Origin: Longitalea arenae
GTDB lineage: Bacteria > Bacteroidota > Bacteroidia > Chitinophagales > Chitinophagaceae
Direction of reading: 5' to 3'
Assembly (NCBI RefSeq): GCF_016924755.1
Contig: NZ_JAFFJX010000014.1
Coordinates: 62,001-126,000 of the forward strand
Length of the DNA: 64,000 bases
Below are positions 25,447 to 34,025 of the stretch, in pieces. The notes beneath the pieces were generated by a model. It was not told where the DNA came from. It did no database searches and saw only the letters and a list, made by a program, of their open reading frames with translations. Within the stretch, counting starts at the first letter, position 1. Each line of letters starts with the position of its first letter. Made by a program: the position numbers and the translations under genes.

Positions 25447-27126
25447 TTAATGTGCCAGCTTTTCATATGACGCCAGGCCGCTTTGCAGGAACTGTTTATA
25501 GCGCATTATATCGTAATCGGCGCCTTGTGGTGGCGCCAGTAATTGTTTTGTTTTTGGATCGAGCAACACATAAAATGGTTGTGAGTTGGCTTTAAATGCA
25601 CTCGTCTGCAGGAAACTCCATTTATTGCCGATCGTTTTTATCCGGCGGCCTTCGGGCGTTGTATATTGTTCGGCTTGCGGCAAACTGGTTTTATCATCCA
25701 CATACAATTGTATCAGCACATACTCATCGTTGATCAGTTTGGCCACTTCGTCATCAGGCCACACATTCGCTTCCATTTTGCGGCAGTTCACACAGGCATG
25801 GCCGGTAAAATCGATCATTACCGGCTTACCTGTATGTTGAGCGTAGGCTATACCTTCTTCATAATCAAAAAAAGGTTGAAATCCTTTTGGCGCCTCGAAA
25901 AGACCGGCGTACTTACGAGGCAGATCAATGGTTTTAAGTTTTTCATGGCTATTACCTGTACCAGAGGAGAGATCAAAATCCTGGCTCGACATCGGCGGCA
26001 GAAAAGCACTTACGCTTTTCAGGGGAGCACCCCATAAACCCGGTACGAGATAAAGGGTAAAAGAAAGGCAAATGATCGCGAGCGATAAGCGGGGCACGGT
26101 AATATGGGTTACTGCACTGTCATGACTGAACCGCAGTTTTCCCAAAAGATACATGCCCAGCAATCCAAAGATCACGATCCACAATACCAGGAACACTTCC
26201 CGGTCGAACCAGTTCCAGTGATAAGCCAGGTCTACGTTGCTGAGAAATTTTAAGGCCAGCGCCAGCTCAATAAAACCCAATGTTACTTTCACGCTGTTAA
26301 GCCAGCCCCCCGAGCGCGGTAATGCATTTAACCAGGAAGGAAATAAAGCGAACAGGGTGAAAGGCATGGCCAGGGCCAGCGAGAATCCAAACATGCCCAC
26401 AGCCGGCCCCAGCAAAGCACCGGTTGTAGCCGCCTGCACCAGCAGGGTGCCAATGATGGGACCAGTACAACTAAAAGACACAAGCGCCAAGGTAGCCGCC
26501 ATAAAGAAGATAGCGGTCAACCCCCTGCCGCCTGATCTGTTACTCACCTTATTCACCCAACCAGAAGGCAATACGATCTCAAAGGCGCCCAGGAAAGAAG
26601 CGGCAAAAACGACCAGTAACAGGAAAAAGAAAAAATTGAAAATGCCATTCGTCGACAGATCGTTCAATGCATCGGCGCCAAACAGTATTGTAATCAGCAG
26701 TCCCAGCAATACGTACAGCAGGATGATACTACACCCATAGATGAGCGCTTTCCCGATGGCGCCCTTTGCGTTCGAAGCATTCGAGCCTTTGGTAAAAAAG
26801 CTTACGGTCATGGGCAGCATGGGAAAAATGCAGGGCATGAGCACCGCAGCAAAACCGCCCAGCAAGCCGGCAATAAAGAGGGCGGGCAGGGTTTGCGGCG
26901 CAGCAGCATCAGCCCCTTGTACAACCGCAGGTATAACAACAGCAGTATCTATAACAGCCTTAGTCATTGTATCTGTTGCAGCAGGAACGCTATCCGTGAT
27001 GGGTGTGAACTCCACATCCTCTGTGGAAACGGTATCCTGGCTGTACCCCAATTGCAGGCCGGTGAGCATAAGAAGGATCAACAACAAACTGCACAGGCTG
27101 ATATGCCGGGCGAATCGAATTGACAT
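25447..27126 (-). CDS. Thiol:disulfide interchange protein DsbD, membrane and thioredoxin domains
   Basis: 559 residues from ATG 27126 (a TTG six codons upstream is also in frame). A signal peptide (LLLILLMLTGLQLGYSQ) is followed by a Thr/Val-rich periplasmic linker. Then eight membrane segments carry the two DsbD-beta cysteines (LMPCIFPMLPMTVSFF and SFSCTGPIIGTLL). The C-terminal thioredoxin domain has FTGHACVNCRKME. The N-terminal DsbD-alpha domain found in E. coli DsbD is missing here but is encoded by the gene just upstream. Electrons pass from cytoplasmic thioredoxin across the membrane to periplasmic acceptors. Confidence 0.9.
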   Translation of the reverse strand: MSIRFARHISLCSLLLILLMLTGLQLGYSQDTVSTEDVEFTPITDSVPAATDTMTKAVIDTAVVIPAVVQGADAAAPQTLPALFIAGLLGGFAAVLMPCIFPMLPMTVSFFTKGSNASNAKGAIGKALIYGCSIILLYVLLGLLITILFGADALNDLSTNGIFNFFFFLLLVVFAASFLGAFEIVLPSGWVNKVSNRSGGRGLTAIFFMAATLALVSFSCTGPIIGTLLVQAATTGALLGPAVGMFGFSLALAMPFTLFALFPSWLNALPRSGGWLNSVKVTLGFIELALALKFLSNVDLAYHWNWFDREVFLVLWIVIFGLLGMYLLGKLRFSHDSAVTHITVPRLSLAIICLSFTLYLVPGLWGAPLKSVSAFLPPMSSQDFDLSSGTGNSHEKLKTIDLPRKYAGLFEAPKGFQPFFDYEEGIAYAQHTGKPVMIDFTGHACVNCRKMEANVWPDDEVAKLINDEYVLIQLYVDDKTSLPQAEQYTTPEGRRIKTIGNKWSFLQTSAFKANSQPFYVLLDPKTKQLLAPPQGADYDIMRYKQFLQSGLASYEKLAH

Positions 27127-27144
27127 AATTAAAGAAGTAAGCAA

Positions 27145-27600
27145 TTACTTAATAGGAATGCTGAATGATTGCGTATCGGGCGGTAAACATTTTTCATCAT
27201 TGCAGGTCATATACTCTACACTGCCCTTTACCGTTGTCTGCAGCTTTTTCAGCTTTATCCTTTGCTGAAAGATCACCGATTTTTCAAAAAATGCCACCTG
27301 CATGTTAAAGGCGCTTTCCATTCGCACAATGGGCTTTGGCTCCTGGGTAGCGCCATTCAAAGTGTAATCTTTTGAAGCAGGAAAACTAAATGTTGTTTTA
27401 ACCGGTCCACCCTCACTTACATGTTGAGAATATAAATGCCAGCCTTCATCGATCGTGGCTTTTATAAATACAACAGCCTCGGTCGCATTGATCTTTTTGG
27501 CGCCGTAGCTCCAGCGCACCGGCTTCAATATTTGGGCACTCAGGCTTTGCAAAGACAATACGAGCAATGCAGCGAAAAATAATTTCGTTGTCAAACGCAT
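27145..27600 (-). CDS. DsbD alpha-like periplasmic domain protein
   Basis: 151 residues from ATG 27600. Signal peptide MRLTTKLFFAALLVLSLQSLSAQ, then an immunoglobulin-like domain of the DsbD N-terminal (DsbC) family with the strand pair WHLYSQHVSEGGPVKTTFSFP and the redox motif TCNDEKCLPP, equivalent to the two cysteines of E. coli DsbD-alpha. It ends 18 bases before the ATG of the membrane DsbD gene. Together the two genes reconstitute a full alpha-beta-gamma relay, with the alpha domain as a separate periplasmic protein. The arrangement suggests that alpha shuttles rather than being tethered. Confidence 0.85.
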   Translation of the reverse strand: MRLTTKLFFAALLVLSLQSLSAQILKPVRWSYGAKKINATEAVVFIKATIDEGWHLYSQHVSEGGPVKTTFSFPASKDYTLNGATQEPKPIVRMESAFNMQVAFFEKSVIFQQRIKLKKLQTTVKGSVEYMTCNDEKCLPPDTQSFSIPIK

Positions 27601-27651
27601 AAACAATAGTTGTGTTCAGGAATTAATAGTGCAATCTTATAAGGATGCGGT

Positions 27652-28683
27652 TTAAAGTCTGCTGATGGTGTTGTACCCGGTAAAACTGATCTGGGGCGTC
27701 ATATAAGCTTCTTTCACCGGTTCTTCTTTTACCAGGTCGGTACTGAGATATTTCTTATTGCTGTCAGGCAAAATAGTTACTACCACAGCCTCTTTGCCTA
27801 ATTTTTCTTTCACTTTTATAGCACCGATGACATTGGCACCTGATGATATCCCGACTGCCAATCCCAGTTCTTTGGCCAATTGCTGCGCCATTAAAATGGC
27901 ATCGCCATCGTGCGCCTGCACAACTTCATCAAGTTCTTCCAGTTTTACGATGGCCGGAATGAATTCATCGGAGATGCCCTGGATGCGATGGCTGCCTACC
28001 TTATAACCGGTAGTTAAGGTAGGCGACTCAGCCGGCTCCAGTGGATGCACCAGAATCTCCGGCTGCTGACTTCTTAAATACTGGCCTACGCCCATAACGG
28101 TTCCACCGGTTCCTACCCCTGCAATAAACGCGTTGGGTTCTAAGCCATAATGCTGCAGTTGCAGCCATATTTCACGGCCGGTGGTATGCGCATGTGCCGC
28201 TGCGTTGTGATCATTCTCAAATTGCCTTGGCAGAAATACACCGCCCCGTGCATACAGCGCTTCACTTAACCGGATGCTGCCCAGGAAACCACCCTGCGCT
28301 TTGCTCACCAGCTCTATCTCTGCACCCAGGCTTTTGATGATGTGCATGCGTTCGCGCGATAACCAGTCGGGCATAATGATCTTCACATCATGGCCCAGCG
28401 CTTTGCCAATGGCGGCAAAGGCAATGCCTGTATTGCCGCTGGTTGCTTCTACAATTTTATCTTCAGGCTGTATTCTGCCCTGCCGGTATGCCTCTTGCAG
28501 AATGTACAGCGCCATACGGTCTTTAATACTGCCTGTTAAATTATAATGCTCACATTTTACATAAATGCTGTGAGCAGCGCCTTTGAACATGTACTGCAAC
28601 TCGAGCATCGGCGTGTTACCCACCAGCTTCCATAGTTGCCGGAATTTGTGCTCAAATGCAGGGGCTTTTTCTGTTGCAGGCAT
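27652..28683 (-). CDS. PLP-dependent cysteine synthase / cystathionine beta-synthase family
   Basis: 343 residues from ATG 28683. The frame is open to 28908 but that extension overlaps the divergent Lrp gene and has no family match. Fold type II PLP enzyme: Schiff-base Lys in GSIKDRMA, phosphate-binding TSGNTG and [15 protein letters not shown], and GISSGAN near the end. There is no C-terminal CBS domain. The family makes cysteine from O-acetylserine or cystathionine from homocysteine; which is used cannot be told. Divergent from an Lrp/AsnC regulator across 151 bases, the usual arrangement for local control, and 51 bases upstream of the DsbD-alpha gene on the same strand. Confidence 0.88.
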   Translation of the reverse strand: MPATEKAPAFEHKFRQLWKLVGNTPMLELQYMFKGAAHSIYVKCEHYNLTGSIKDRMALYILQEAYRQGRIQPEDKIVEATSGNTGIAFAAIGKALGHDVKIIMPDWLSRERMHIIKSLGAEIELVSKAQGGFLGSIRLSEALYARGGVFLPRQFENDHNAAAHAHTTGREIWLQLQHYGLEPNAFIAGVGTGGTVMGVGQYLRSQQPEILVHPLEPAESPTLTTGYKVGSHRIQGISDEFIPAIVKLEELDEVVQAHDGDAILMAQQLAKELGLAVGISSGANVIGAIKVKEKLGKEAVVVTILPDSNKKYLSTDLVKEEPVKEAYMTPQISFTGYNTISRL

Positions 28684-28834
28684 GTACTGAATTTTCACTA
28701 AAATTGGTGGAGATAACGATTCTTTCCAATAGGTTAGCCGTTTTACCGGAAATTTTATGGATAACGGCCCTGTTTTCTTAATTTTATTCGGACAATGCAT
28801 TACACATACAGGTTTTACTGATATTTTTTTCACT

Positions 28835-29302
28835 ATGCACCCAACCGAATTAGATGCAGTTGACTGGCAAATACTGCGGCTTTTACAAAAAGATGCCTCT
28901 CTTACCAATAAGGAGATCGCTTTCGAGCTTAACAGATCGGTAGCTACTGTTCACGAACGGGTTCGAAAGCTGAAGGAACAGGGTTATATCAAAAAGATCG
29001 TAGCCTTGCTCGACCGGAAAAAGATAAATAAAGGGCTAATTGCGTTCTCACATGTATTACTCAATGACCATACGGCGCAAACCCTGGCTACCTTTGAAAA
29101 AGAAGTCTCGCGCTTTCCTGAAGTGATGGAATGTTTTCAAATGACGGGCACATTCGATTTCATATTGCGCATTGCTACCAGCGACATGGACGCCTATCAC
29201 GACTTTTATCGCAATAAGCTGGCAACGTTGCCGAATATTACCACCGTGCAAAGCTTTTTTGTTTTATCGGAAACGAAGAGTATTACAGCTTATCCCATAT
29301 AA
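28835..29302 (+). CDS. Lrp/AsnC-family transcriptional regulator
   Basis: 155 residues from ATG 28835; upstream in-frame extension to 28757 has no family match. N-terminal winged helix-turn-helix ([36 protein letters not shown], split here over residues 8-43) and a C-terminal RAM effector domain ([24 protein letters not shown]). These regulators sense amino acids and form octamers that wrap DNA. It is divergent from the cysteine synthase gene, whose expression it probably controls along with its own. The assignment of the ligand is open. Confidence 0.92.
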   Translation: MHPTELDAVDWQILRLLQKDASLTNKEIAFELNRSVATVHERVRKLKEQGYIKKIVALLDRKKINKGLIAFSHVLLNDHTAQTLATFEKEVSRFPEVMECFQMTGTFDFILRIATSDMDAYHDFYRNKLATLPNITTVQSFFVLSETKSITAYPI

Positions 29303-29304
29303 AC

Positions 29305-29334
29305 AAAAGGGATCCGCTGCACCGGATCCCCTTG
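29305..29334 (-). terminator. Hairpin between Lrp and the convergent antiporter gene
   Basis: A GGGATCCG (29309-29316) / CGGATCCC (29323-29330) stem with a 6-base loop. On the minus strand it is followed by TTTTGTTT, so it serves mainly the minus-strand antiporter gene at 29407-31626. It begins 3 bases after the Lrp stop, so it may also define that end. Confidence 0.7.
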
Positions 29335-29406
29335 ATCTACAGATTCCAAAAAACACTAGCGACAAACAGCGAAACATGGCCTTCTTTCCTGGTGCAGCGC
29401 CATGTA

Positions 29407-31626
29407 TTATTTTGATTGTAATAACAACGCTTTTATTTGCCTGGGGTCGCCAACAATAAACAGGCTGTCATTGGGCTGCAGCACGGTATCAGATTCGGGA
29501 TTTAAGATGCGGTCATTATTCCGCTCTATACCCACCACGATCGCGTTGGCTTTTTCGCGCAGTCCCGATTTCCGGATCGTATGGCCCGCCAGGGCATCCT
29601 TTTCAGTGACGTAATAATTAAACAATGCCACATCGTTCATATCCTGCTGTACAGGTTCTGTTTCAGCCCTGATCAGTACTTTCAACCGCTGGATCTGGTG
29701 ATCGGTACCTAACACGAGTAATGTATCGTTCGGGTAGATCACCTGCTCCCTGCCGGGCAGGGCGATCTGGTAATCTTCCCGTTTTATCATTACGACATTT
29801 ACGCCAATGATCTCGCGCCATTGCAATTCATTCAGCGTTTTACCTACACAGGCAGCGCGTACAGGCACTATCACCGGAACAATATGTGCATCCCAGGGCG
29901 CCAGTTCGGTACGGTTCAGCCGGGAGCTTTCTACTTCCCTGGCATTCAGATTAGATACGAACCGGTGCTCCAGCTTATGATACAAAGCCTGGATCTTCTT
30001 TGAAAAGATCAACAGCAATAAAAGAGTGAAGGCCGTGAAAAAGATACCCGTATATAAATTGAAGAACCGGTGCAGTAAAAAGCCGATATAAAAAGCCACC
30101 AGCGCCAGCCTGATAAACCGTACTACATAAAAAGTGCCCTTGAACCGGGAATCATCCATCACCTTTTTGTAAACATCTGAGGGCGATCGAATGGCAAGCG
30201 CCCAAAGAAAGGGGCTCAGTATTAATAAAGCGAGCAAACAGGTACCGATTTTTAAAGGCAGGGAATCCCCGTTCTTATTGATCCAGGGCTCTACATATTG
30301 CGACGAAAAGACGATGATGGCAATAATGATGATACTTAGTAAAACGCCGTTGATAACGGTTGACCTGATAAACTGCCGCCATTCACTGGTGACCGCCACA
30401 TTCTTCGTTGCAGAACTGTATTTGTTCAGCCGGTTAATAAGCCTTGCAGGCAATACTTTTTCAAGCCACTGGTACAGGGGCCCCGACAACTTAATTAGGT
30501 AAGGTGTTGTAAAAGTGGTAATGGCCGAAGCACCTACCGCCACCGGGAACAGGAAGGCAGAAGTTACGCCCAATGATAATCCCAGGGTAGCTACAATGAA
30601 TGCGAACTCACCGATCTGGGCCATGCTCATACCCACCTGAACGGATTGTTTCAACGGCTGCCCTGATAACAGGGCGCCCAGGGTGGTGCTGATCAGTTTG
30701 CCGAATAAAGTAAGTAAGGTTACATAGAATATAGGTTGTGCATACGCTACCATATTCGCCGGATCGATCATCATACCTACCGATGTAAAAAATATAGCGC
30801 CAAAAAGATCTTTTACAGGCTTCAATAAATGCTCAATTTTTTCGGCCGACGTGGTTTCAGCAATGATTGACCCCATCACAAAGGCGCCCAGTTCAGCAGA
30901 AAAGCCAACCACGGTAGCCAGTACCACCATGCCCAAACAAAGCGCCAGCGAACTGATCAGCAGGATCTCTTCGGTCATTATCTTTTTAGCCTTCTTCAGC
31001 AAAGTGGGCAACAGAAAAATACCGCCGATAAACCACAACACTAAGAAGAAGATAAGCTTGAGAATTGTAAACAGCATTTCCGAACCTTCAAATACCCGCG
31101 TCACCGCCACCGTTGAAAGTAATACCATCAGCAGGATCACAACAATATCTTCTACGATCAATACCCCGAAAACAATGCCGGCAAAGGCTTTCGTTTTCAG
31201 TCCCAATTCATCAAATGCCCGCAGAATGATGGTGGTGGAAGAACTGGCCAGCATACCCCCCAGGAAAAGACTGTCCATCGTGCTCCAGTTCATCAAGCGC
31301 CCCAGAAAGAGACCGGCTACCGTTATAAATACTATTTCCACCAGGGCGGTAATGGAAGCCGCCCCACCAACGCGGATCAGTTTTTTGAAGCTGAATTCAA
31401 GGCCCAGGCTGAACAGCAAAAAGATCACGCCCATTTCCGCCAGGGTCTCCACATTTTCCTTATCTACAACAGTGGGTATAAAATGAACATAGGGGCCCAC
31501 CAGGAAACCGGCTATGATATACCCCAATACAAGCGGCTGTTTAAGCCGCTTGAAGATGAGCGTACTGATCGCTGCTGCTCCGAGGATCAGTGCCAGGTCG
31601 GTTATCAAATGCGGTAAATGTCCCAT
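29407..31626 (-). CDS. CPA2-family cation:proton antiporter with RCK (TrkA-C) domains
   Basis: 739 residues. The N-terminal Na_H_Exchanger domain spans about residues 10-395 with some 12 membrane helices (GYIIAGFLVGPYVHF, GMLASSSTTIILRAFDELG, GFSAELGAFVMGSIIAE). A second hydrophobic block lies near 430-550, longer than usual. Two TrkA-C/RCK_C-like domains close the protein (about 575-655 and 660-739, each with the xxPNDxLxVxG pattern, YPNDTLLVLG and QPNDSLFIVG). This KefB-like layout fits K+ or Na+ efflux gated by a cytoplasmic ligand. No TrkA-N nucleotide domain is seen. Its start is 14 bases after the stop of the gene upstream. Confidence 0.9.
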   Translation of the reverse strand: MGHLPHLITDLALILGAAAISTLIFKRLKQPLVLGYIIAGFLVGPYVHFIPTVVDKENVETLAEMGVIFLLFSLGLEFSFKKLIRVGGAASITALVEIVFITVAGLFLGRLMNWSTMDSLFLGGMLASSSTTIILRAFDELGLKTKAFAGIVFGVLIVEDIVVILLMVLLSTVAVTRVFEGSEMLFTILKLIFFLVLWFIGGIFLLPTLLKKAKKIMTEEILLISSLALCLGMVVLATVVGFSAELGAFVMGSIIAETTSAEKIEHLLKPVKDLFGAIFFTSVGMMIDPANMVAYAQPIFYVTLLTLFGKLISTTLGALLSGQPLKQSVQVGMSMAQIGEFAFIVATLGLSLGVTSAFLFPVAVGASAITTFTTPYLIKLSGPLYQWLEKVLPARLINRLNKYSSATKNVAVTSEWRQFIRSTVINGVLLSIIIIAIIVFSSQYVEPWINKNGDSLPLKIGTCLLALLILSPFLWALAIRSPSDVYKKVMDDSRFKGTFYVVRFIRLALVAFYIGFLLHRFFNLYTGIFFTAFTLLLLLIFSKKIQALYHKLEHRFVSNLNAREVESSRLNRTELAPWDAHIVPVIVPVRAACVGKTLNELQWREIIGVNVVMIKREDYQIALPGREQVIYPNDTLLVLGTDHQIQRLKVLIRAETEPVQQDMNDVALFNYYVTEKDALAGHTIRKSGLREKANAIVVGIERNNDRILNPESDTVLQPNDSLFIVGDPRQIKALLLQSK

Positions 31627-31640
31627 AGTAGCGTAGTTTG

Positions 31641-32147
31641 TTATTGGATACCATTGCTGGCTTTTTCAATTTTATCCCGCAATTGATGGGCCTCCTTTTC
31701 CAGGTCAGCCATTAAGTAGATATTATGTTCATGATGATCATATAAAGTAAGGAACTTAGTGTCTGCTGTTTTTTTGAATCTAAGCTCAACTCCGATCCTG
31801 GTTGTAATATGTTCCGTTCTTTGACCTTTTCCTTCGGGCGTGAAGGTCATTTTCTGGTTCATTACTTCGTTGCCTGTAATGGCATCGATCGGAAAAACAT
31901 CAAATGAAAAAACATCATTATGTTCAACGATCAGCAGTTTCTTTTGCTTTTCATCAATAATTACGGTTTGATGCAGGAGCTGTTTCCTGAAATAATTCGA
32001 AATACCGGTTTGGCGGGTGGCTTCTGCAATACAGGCGTTGATCTTTTTTTGCGCAGATCTTTTACGCTTTTTATTGGCATTATTTAAAATGATAACAACA
32101 ATAAGGATGGGTACCAGTAATAGCAGTACGATCACTATGTCTGACAT
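31641..32147 (-). CDS. Membrane-anchored conserved hypothetical protein, PH-like
   Basis: 168 residues. One N-terminal membrane helix (about 4-21, IVIVLLLLVPILIVVIIL), a basic segment, then a mixed beta domain with KQKKLLIVEHNDVFSFDVFP and GVELRFKKTADTKFLTLYDH, and a helical C-terminus. The strand order matches the cytoplasmic protein at 7347-7811, to which it appears distantly paralogous. It lies 14 bases before the antiporter gene and so is likely translationally linked to it; a membrane-proximal partner is possible. No catalytic motif. Confidence 0.65.
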   Translation of the reverse strand: MSDIVIVLLLLVPILIVVIILNNANKKRKRSAQKKINACIAEATRQTGISNYFRKQLLHQTVIIDEKQKKLLIVEHNDVFSFDVFPIDAITGNEVMNQKMTFTPEGKGQRTEHITTRIGVELRFKKTADTKFLTLYDHHEHNIYLMADLEKEAHQLRDKIEKASNGIQ

Positions 32148-32228
32148 ATGTGTTCAGTTTAGGTAATAGAAATCTGTTAATGACCAGGAGATCATTAAAC
32201 AATCAGGCTGTTCAAAAACAAACAGCGC

Positions 32229-32579
32229 TTACCAGAAATAGTGATTGGGAAATAAGAGTAGCCTGATCAGGGCTTTCCCCTGTGTAGCAGGAAAGAGCGT
32301 AAAGCGTTTCTGCAGATGATCAGCGAAACAGGTACTGAGCTTGTTAACCGTTATTATTCCATCAGTGAACCGGTGATCTCTTGGGGAAGTACGGAAAGCG
32401 GCTAACTGAAAGGAGCGGACCACTTCACCGGATTCATTTCGCAAAAGATCGGCAGGTGAGAGACTGGCCTTTTTTTCGGTGGATACATTTTTTGCCGGTA
32501 AGCGCGTTCCTGCCTCCGCAGTAAAACACTTACCAAGATGAATAACTAATATGCATAAAAGAATTATGTATCGCACCAT
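32229..32579 (-). CDS. Small secreted hypothetical protein
   Basis: 116 residues with a hydrophobic N-terminus (YIILLCILVIHLGKCFTAEA) that could be a signal peptide or a lipoprotein leader (LGKC). The mature part has no recognised domain. Lys/Arg-rich patches and an aromatic NHYFW end are visible. It sits between TerC and the PH-like gene on the same strand; spacing to the TerC stop is 41 bases with the TerC terminator between. I cannot exclude a chance frame, but there is no competing gene. Confidence 0.45.
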   Translation of the reverse strand: MVRYIILLCILVIHLGKCFTAEAGTRLPAKNVSTEKKASLSPADLLRNESGEVVRSFQLAAFRTSPRDHRFTDGIITVNKLSTCFADHLQKRFTLFPATQGKALIRLLLFPNHYFW

Positions 32580-32603
32580 GCAAATTTAACCCAATAAGCC
32601 CGC

Positions 32604-32643
32604 ATAAAAAAGTGAAAAGCCTATAAACCTCCTTTCACTTTTT
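32604..32643 (-). terminator. Terminator overlapping the end of the TerC gene
   Basis: AAAAAGTGAAA (32607-32617) and TTTCACTTTTT (32633-32643) form an 11-bp stem on the minus strand. The TerC stop codon (32621-32623) lies in the loop. A T run follows on the minus strand. Confidence 0.75.
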
Positions 32644-33379
32644 CAGCTTCGCCAGGTAAATAGTGCTCGCGCGTTTGTACGCTGGTGGCTTTACGGGGCC
32701 TGTTCATTCGCATCTGGAACAGATCCACGAGCAGCGCAAAAGCCATCGAGAAATAAATATAACCTTTGGGTATATGCAACCCGATCCCCTCCCCGATGAG
32801 GGCGAATCCGATCAGTAATAAAAAGCTAAGTGCAAGCATTTTAAAAGCAGGATGCCTGTTCACAAAATTGCTTACCGGTTCTGCAGCAAATAACATGATG
32901 CCCACGCTCACGATCACTGCCACATACATTACCCAAAGTTCGTCCACCATACCCACCGCAGTAATGATGCTATCTACCGAGAACACCAGGTCGAGCACCA
33001 GGATCTGACCAATAGCGCTGCGGAAACCCGTTACTTTAATCTCCTTTGAAGTATCACCCGCCTCCCCTTCCATTTTATGATAGATCTCCGAGGCGCTTTT
33101 GTAGAGGAGGAACAGGCCACCACCGATCAAAATAAGGTCTTTACCTGAAATGCCGGTATTGAATACCGTAAAAAGTTCTTTTTCCAGTTTCAGGATCCAC
33201 GACATCACCGTCAGCAACAGCAAACGCATCACCATGGCCAACAGCAATCCGATCCTGCGTCCTTTCTTTTGCTGATGCACGGGCAGCCGCCCGGTAACGA
33301 TCGAAATAAAAATGATATTATCTATTCCAAGAACAACTTCCAGTAATATCAGGGTCAATAATGCAACTATAACTTCCAT
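32621..33379 (-). CDS. TerC-family membrane protein
   Basis: 252 residues with about seven membrane helices. The TerC hallmarks are LLEVVLGIDNIIFISIVTGRLP near the N-terminus and DLVFSVDSIITAVGMV near residue 130, each with the buried acidic residue (GIDN and VDS) of the two pseudo-symmetric halves. Family members are linked to manganese export and to tellurite and metal stress. The final C-terminal part is cytoplasmic. No other ter genes are nearby, so it is not a tellurite operon. Single-gene transcript closed by its own terminator. Confidence 0.92.
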   Translation of the reverse strand: MEVIVALLTLILLEVVLGIDNIIFISIVTGRLPVHQQKKGRRIGLLLAMVMRLLLLTVMSWILKLEKELFTVFNTGISGKDLILIGGGLFLLYKSASEIYHKMEGEAGDTSKEIKVTGFRSAIGQILVLDLVFSVDSIITAVGMVDELWVMYVAVIVSVGIMLFAAEPVSNFVNRHPAFKMLALSFLLLIGFALIGEGIGLHIPKGYIYFSMAFALLVDLFQMRMNRPRKATSVQTREHYLPGEAEKVKGGL

Positions 33380-33728
33380 ATATGCCGGTTCAAAAATTTC
33401 AAAATTAACTTAATATCGGCAGCCAAAGCAAAGGGATCCGGTTAGTTTTAACGAACTATTAATGTGGAGGTATTGATATACCTGCTTTCTTTTAGTAAAT
33501 TGGAATAAATGACCGGGATAATTTTATATAAACGGGTTACCAATTTCGTCAGGTATGTTATACTTGACATTAGTAATAGTGTTACCTGGTCATTTCCCGA
33601 GTTTGTCCCTTTTTGTCCCCGACTGTACTACTTCTCCACTTACAAATACCATAACACATTCGTTCCCGCCTGATCTTTTTGACGGGTAAAACCGGGTTAA
33701 TTTATTATTTCACTGCAAAATTGTAGCC
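33380..33728. other. Divergent intergenic region
   Basis: 349 bases between the TerC gene (minus) and the small membrane protein gene (plus), where both promoters should lie. I see no repeat, hairpin or supported frame here. Confidence 0.5.
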
Positions 33729-33899
33729 ATGTACAGGAAGCAAGAATCTGATTCTGTGGGTATGTCTTTTGCTGTACTATTGATACTGGCAAGCGCCATT
33801 GTCCTGGAAAGAGGCATGGTCTCCCACCCCAAATGGTACTATATGTTGTGGATCACCATTCCTTTATTGGTGATCTGCCTTTTTCATGAACGGAAATAA
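33729..33899 (+). CDS. Small two-helix membrane protein (56 aa)
   Basis: ATG at 33729, TAA at 33897-33899. After a polar N-terminus (MYRKQESDS) there is one helix (SFAVLLILASAIVL), a short hydrophilic turn with HPK, and a second helix (MLWITIPLLVICLF) ending in HERK. The two-helix hairpin, the charge distribution (positive-inside ends) and a following strong hairpin support a real gene. I do not recognise the family. It precedes the CPA1 antiporter gene by about 126 bases with a hairpin between. Confidence 0.6.
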   Translation: MYRKQESDSVGMSFAVLLILASAIVLERGMVSHPKWYYMLWITIPLLVICLFHERK

Positions 33900-33914
33900 A
33901 TAAACGCAAATAGA

Positions 33915-33958
33915 ATGCCGCTGAACAGTAAATGTTCCGGCGGCATTTACTGTTTCAT
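33915..33958 (+). terminator. Alternative hairpins upstream of the CPA1 antiporter
   Basis: AACAGTAAATG (33924-33934) pairs perfectly with CATTTACTGTT (33944-33954), an 11-bp stem with 9-base loop followed by TTC. The flanking ATGCCGC (33915-33921) can instead pair with GCGGCAT (33940-33946), which would break the first stem. It is a terminator for the small membrane protein gene or a leader switch ahead of the antiporter; the sequence shows only the pairing. Confidence 0.6.
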
Positions 33959-34025
33959 CTTATGCTGCTGGCGGTCATTTTTTAAGATACCGGCCTTTTA
34001 CTATTTTTATGCCCAACACCCATCC

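Noticed and set aside
28684-28908. Upstream extension of the cysteine synthase gene
   Set aside because: It would overlap the divergent Lrp gene and its promoter, and the known family N-terminus begins near MPATEK.
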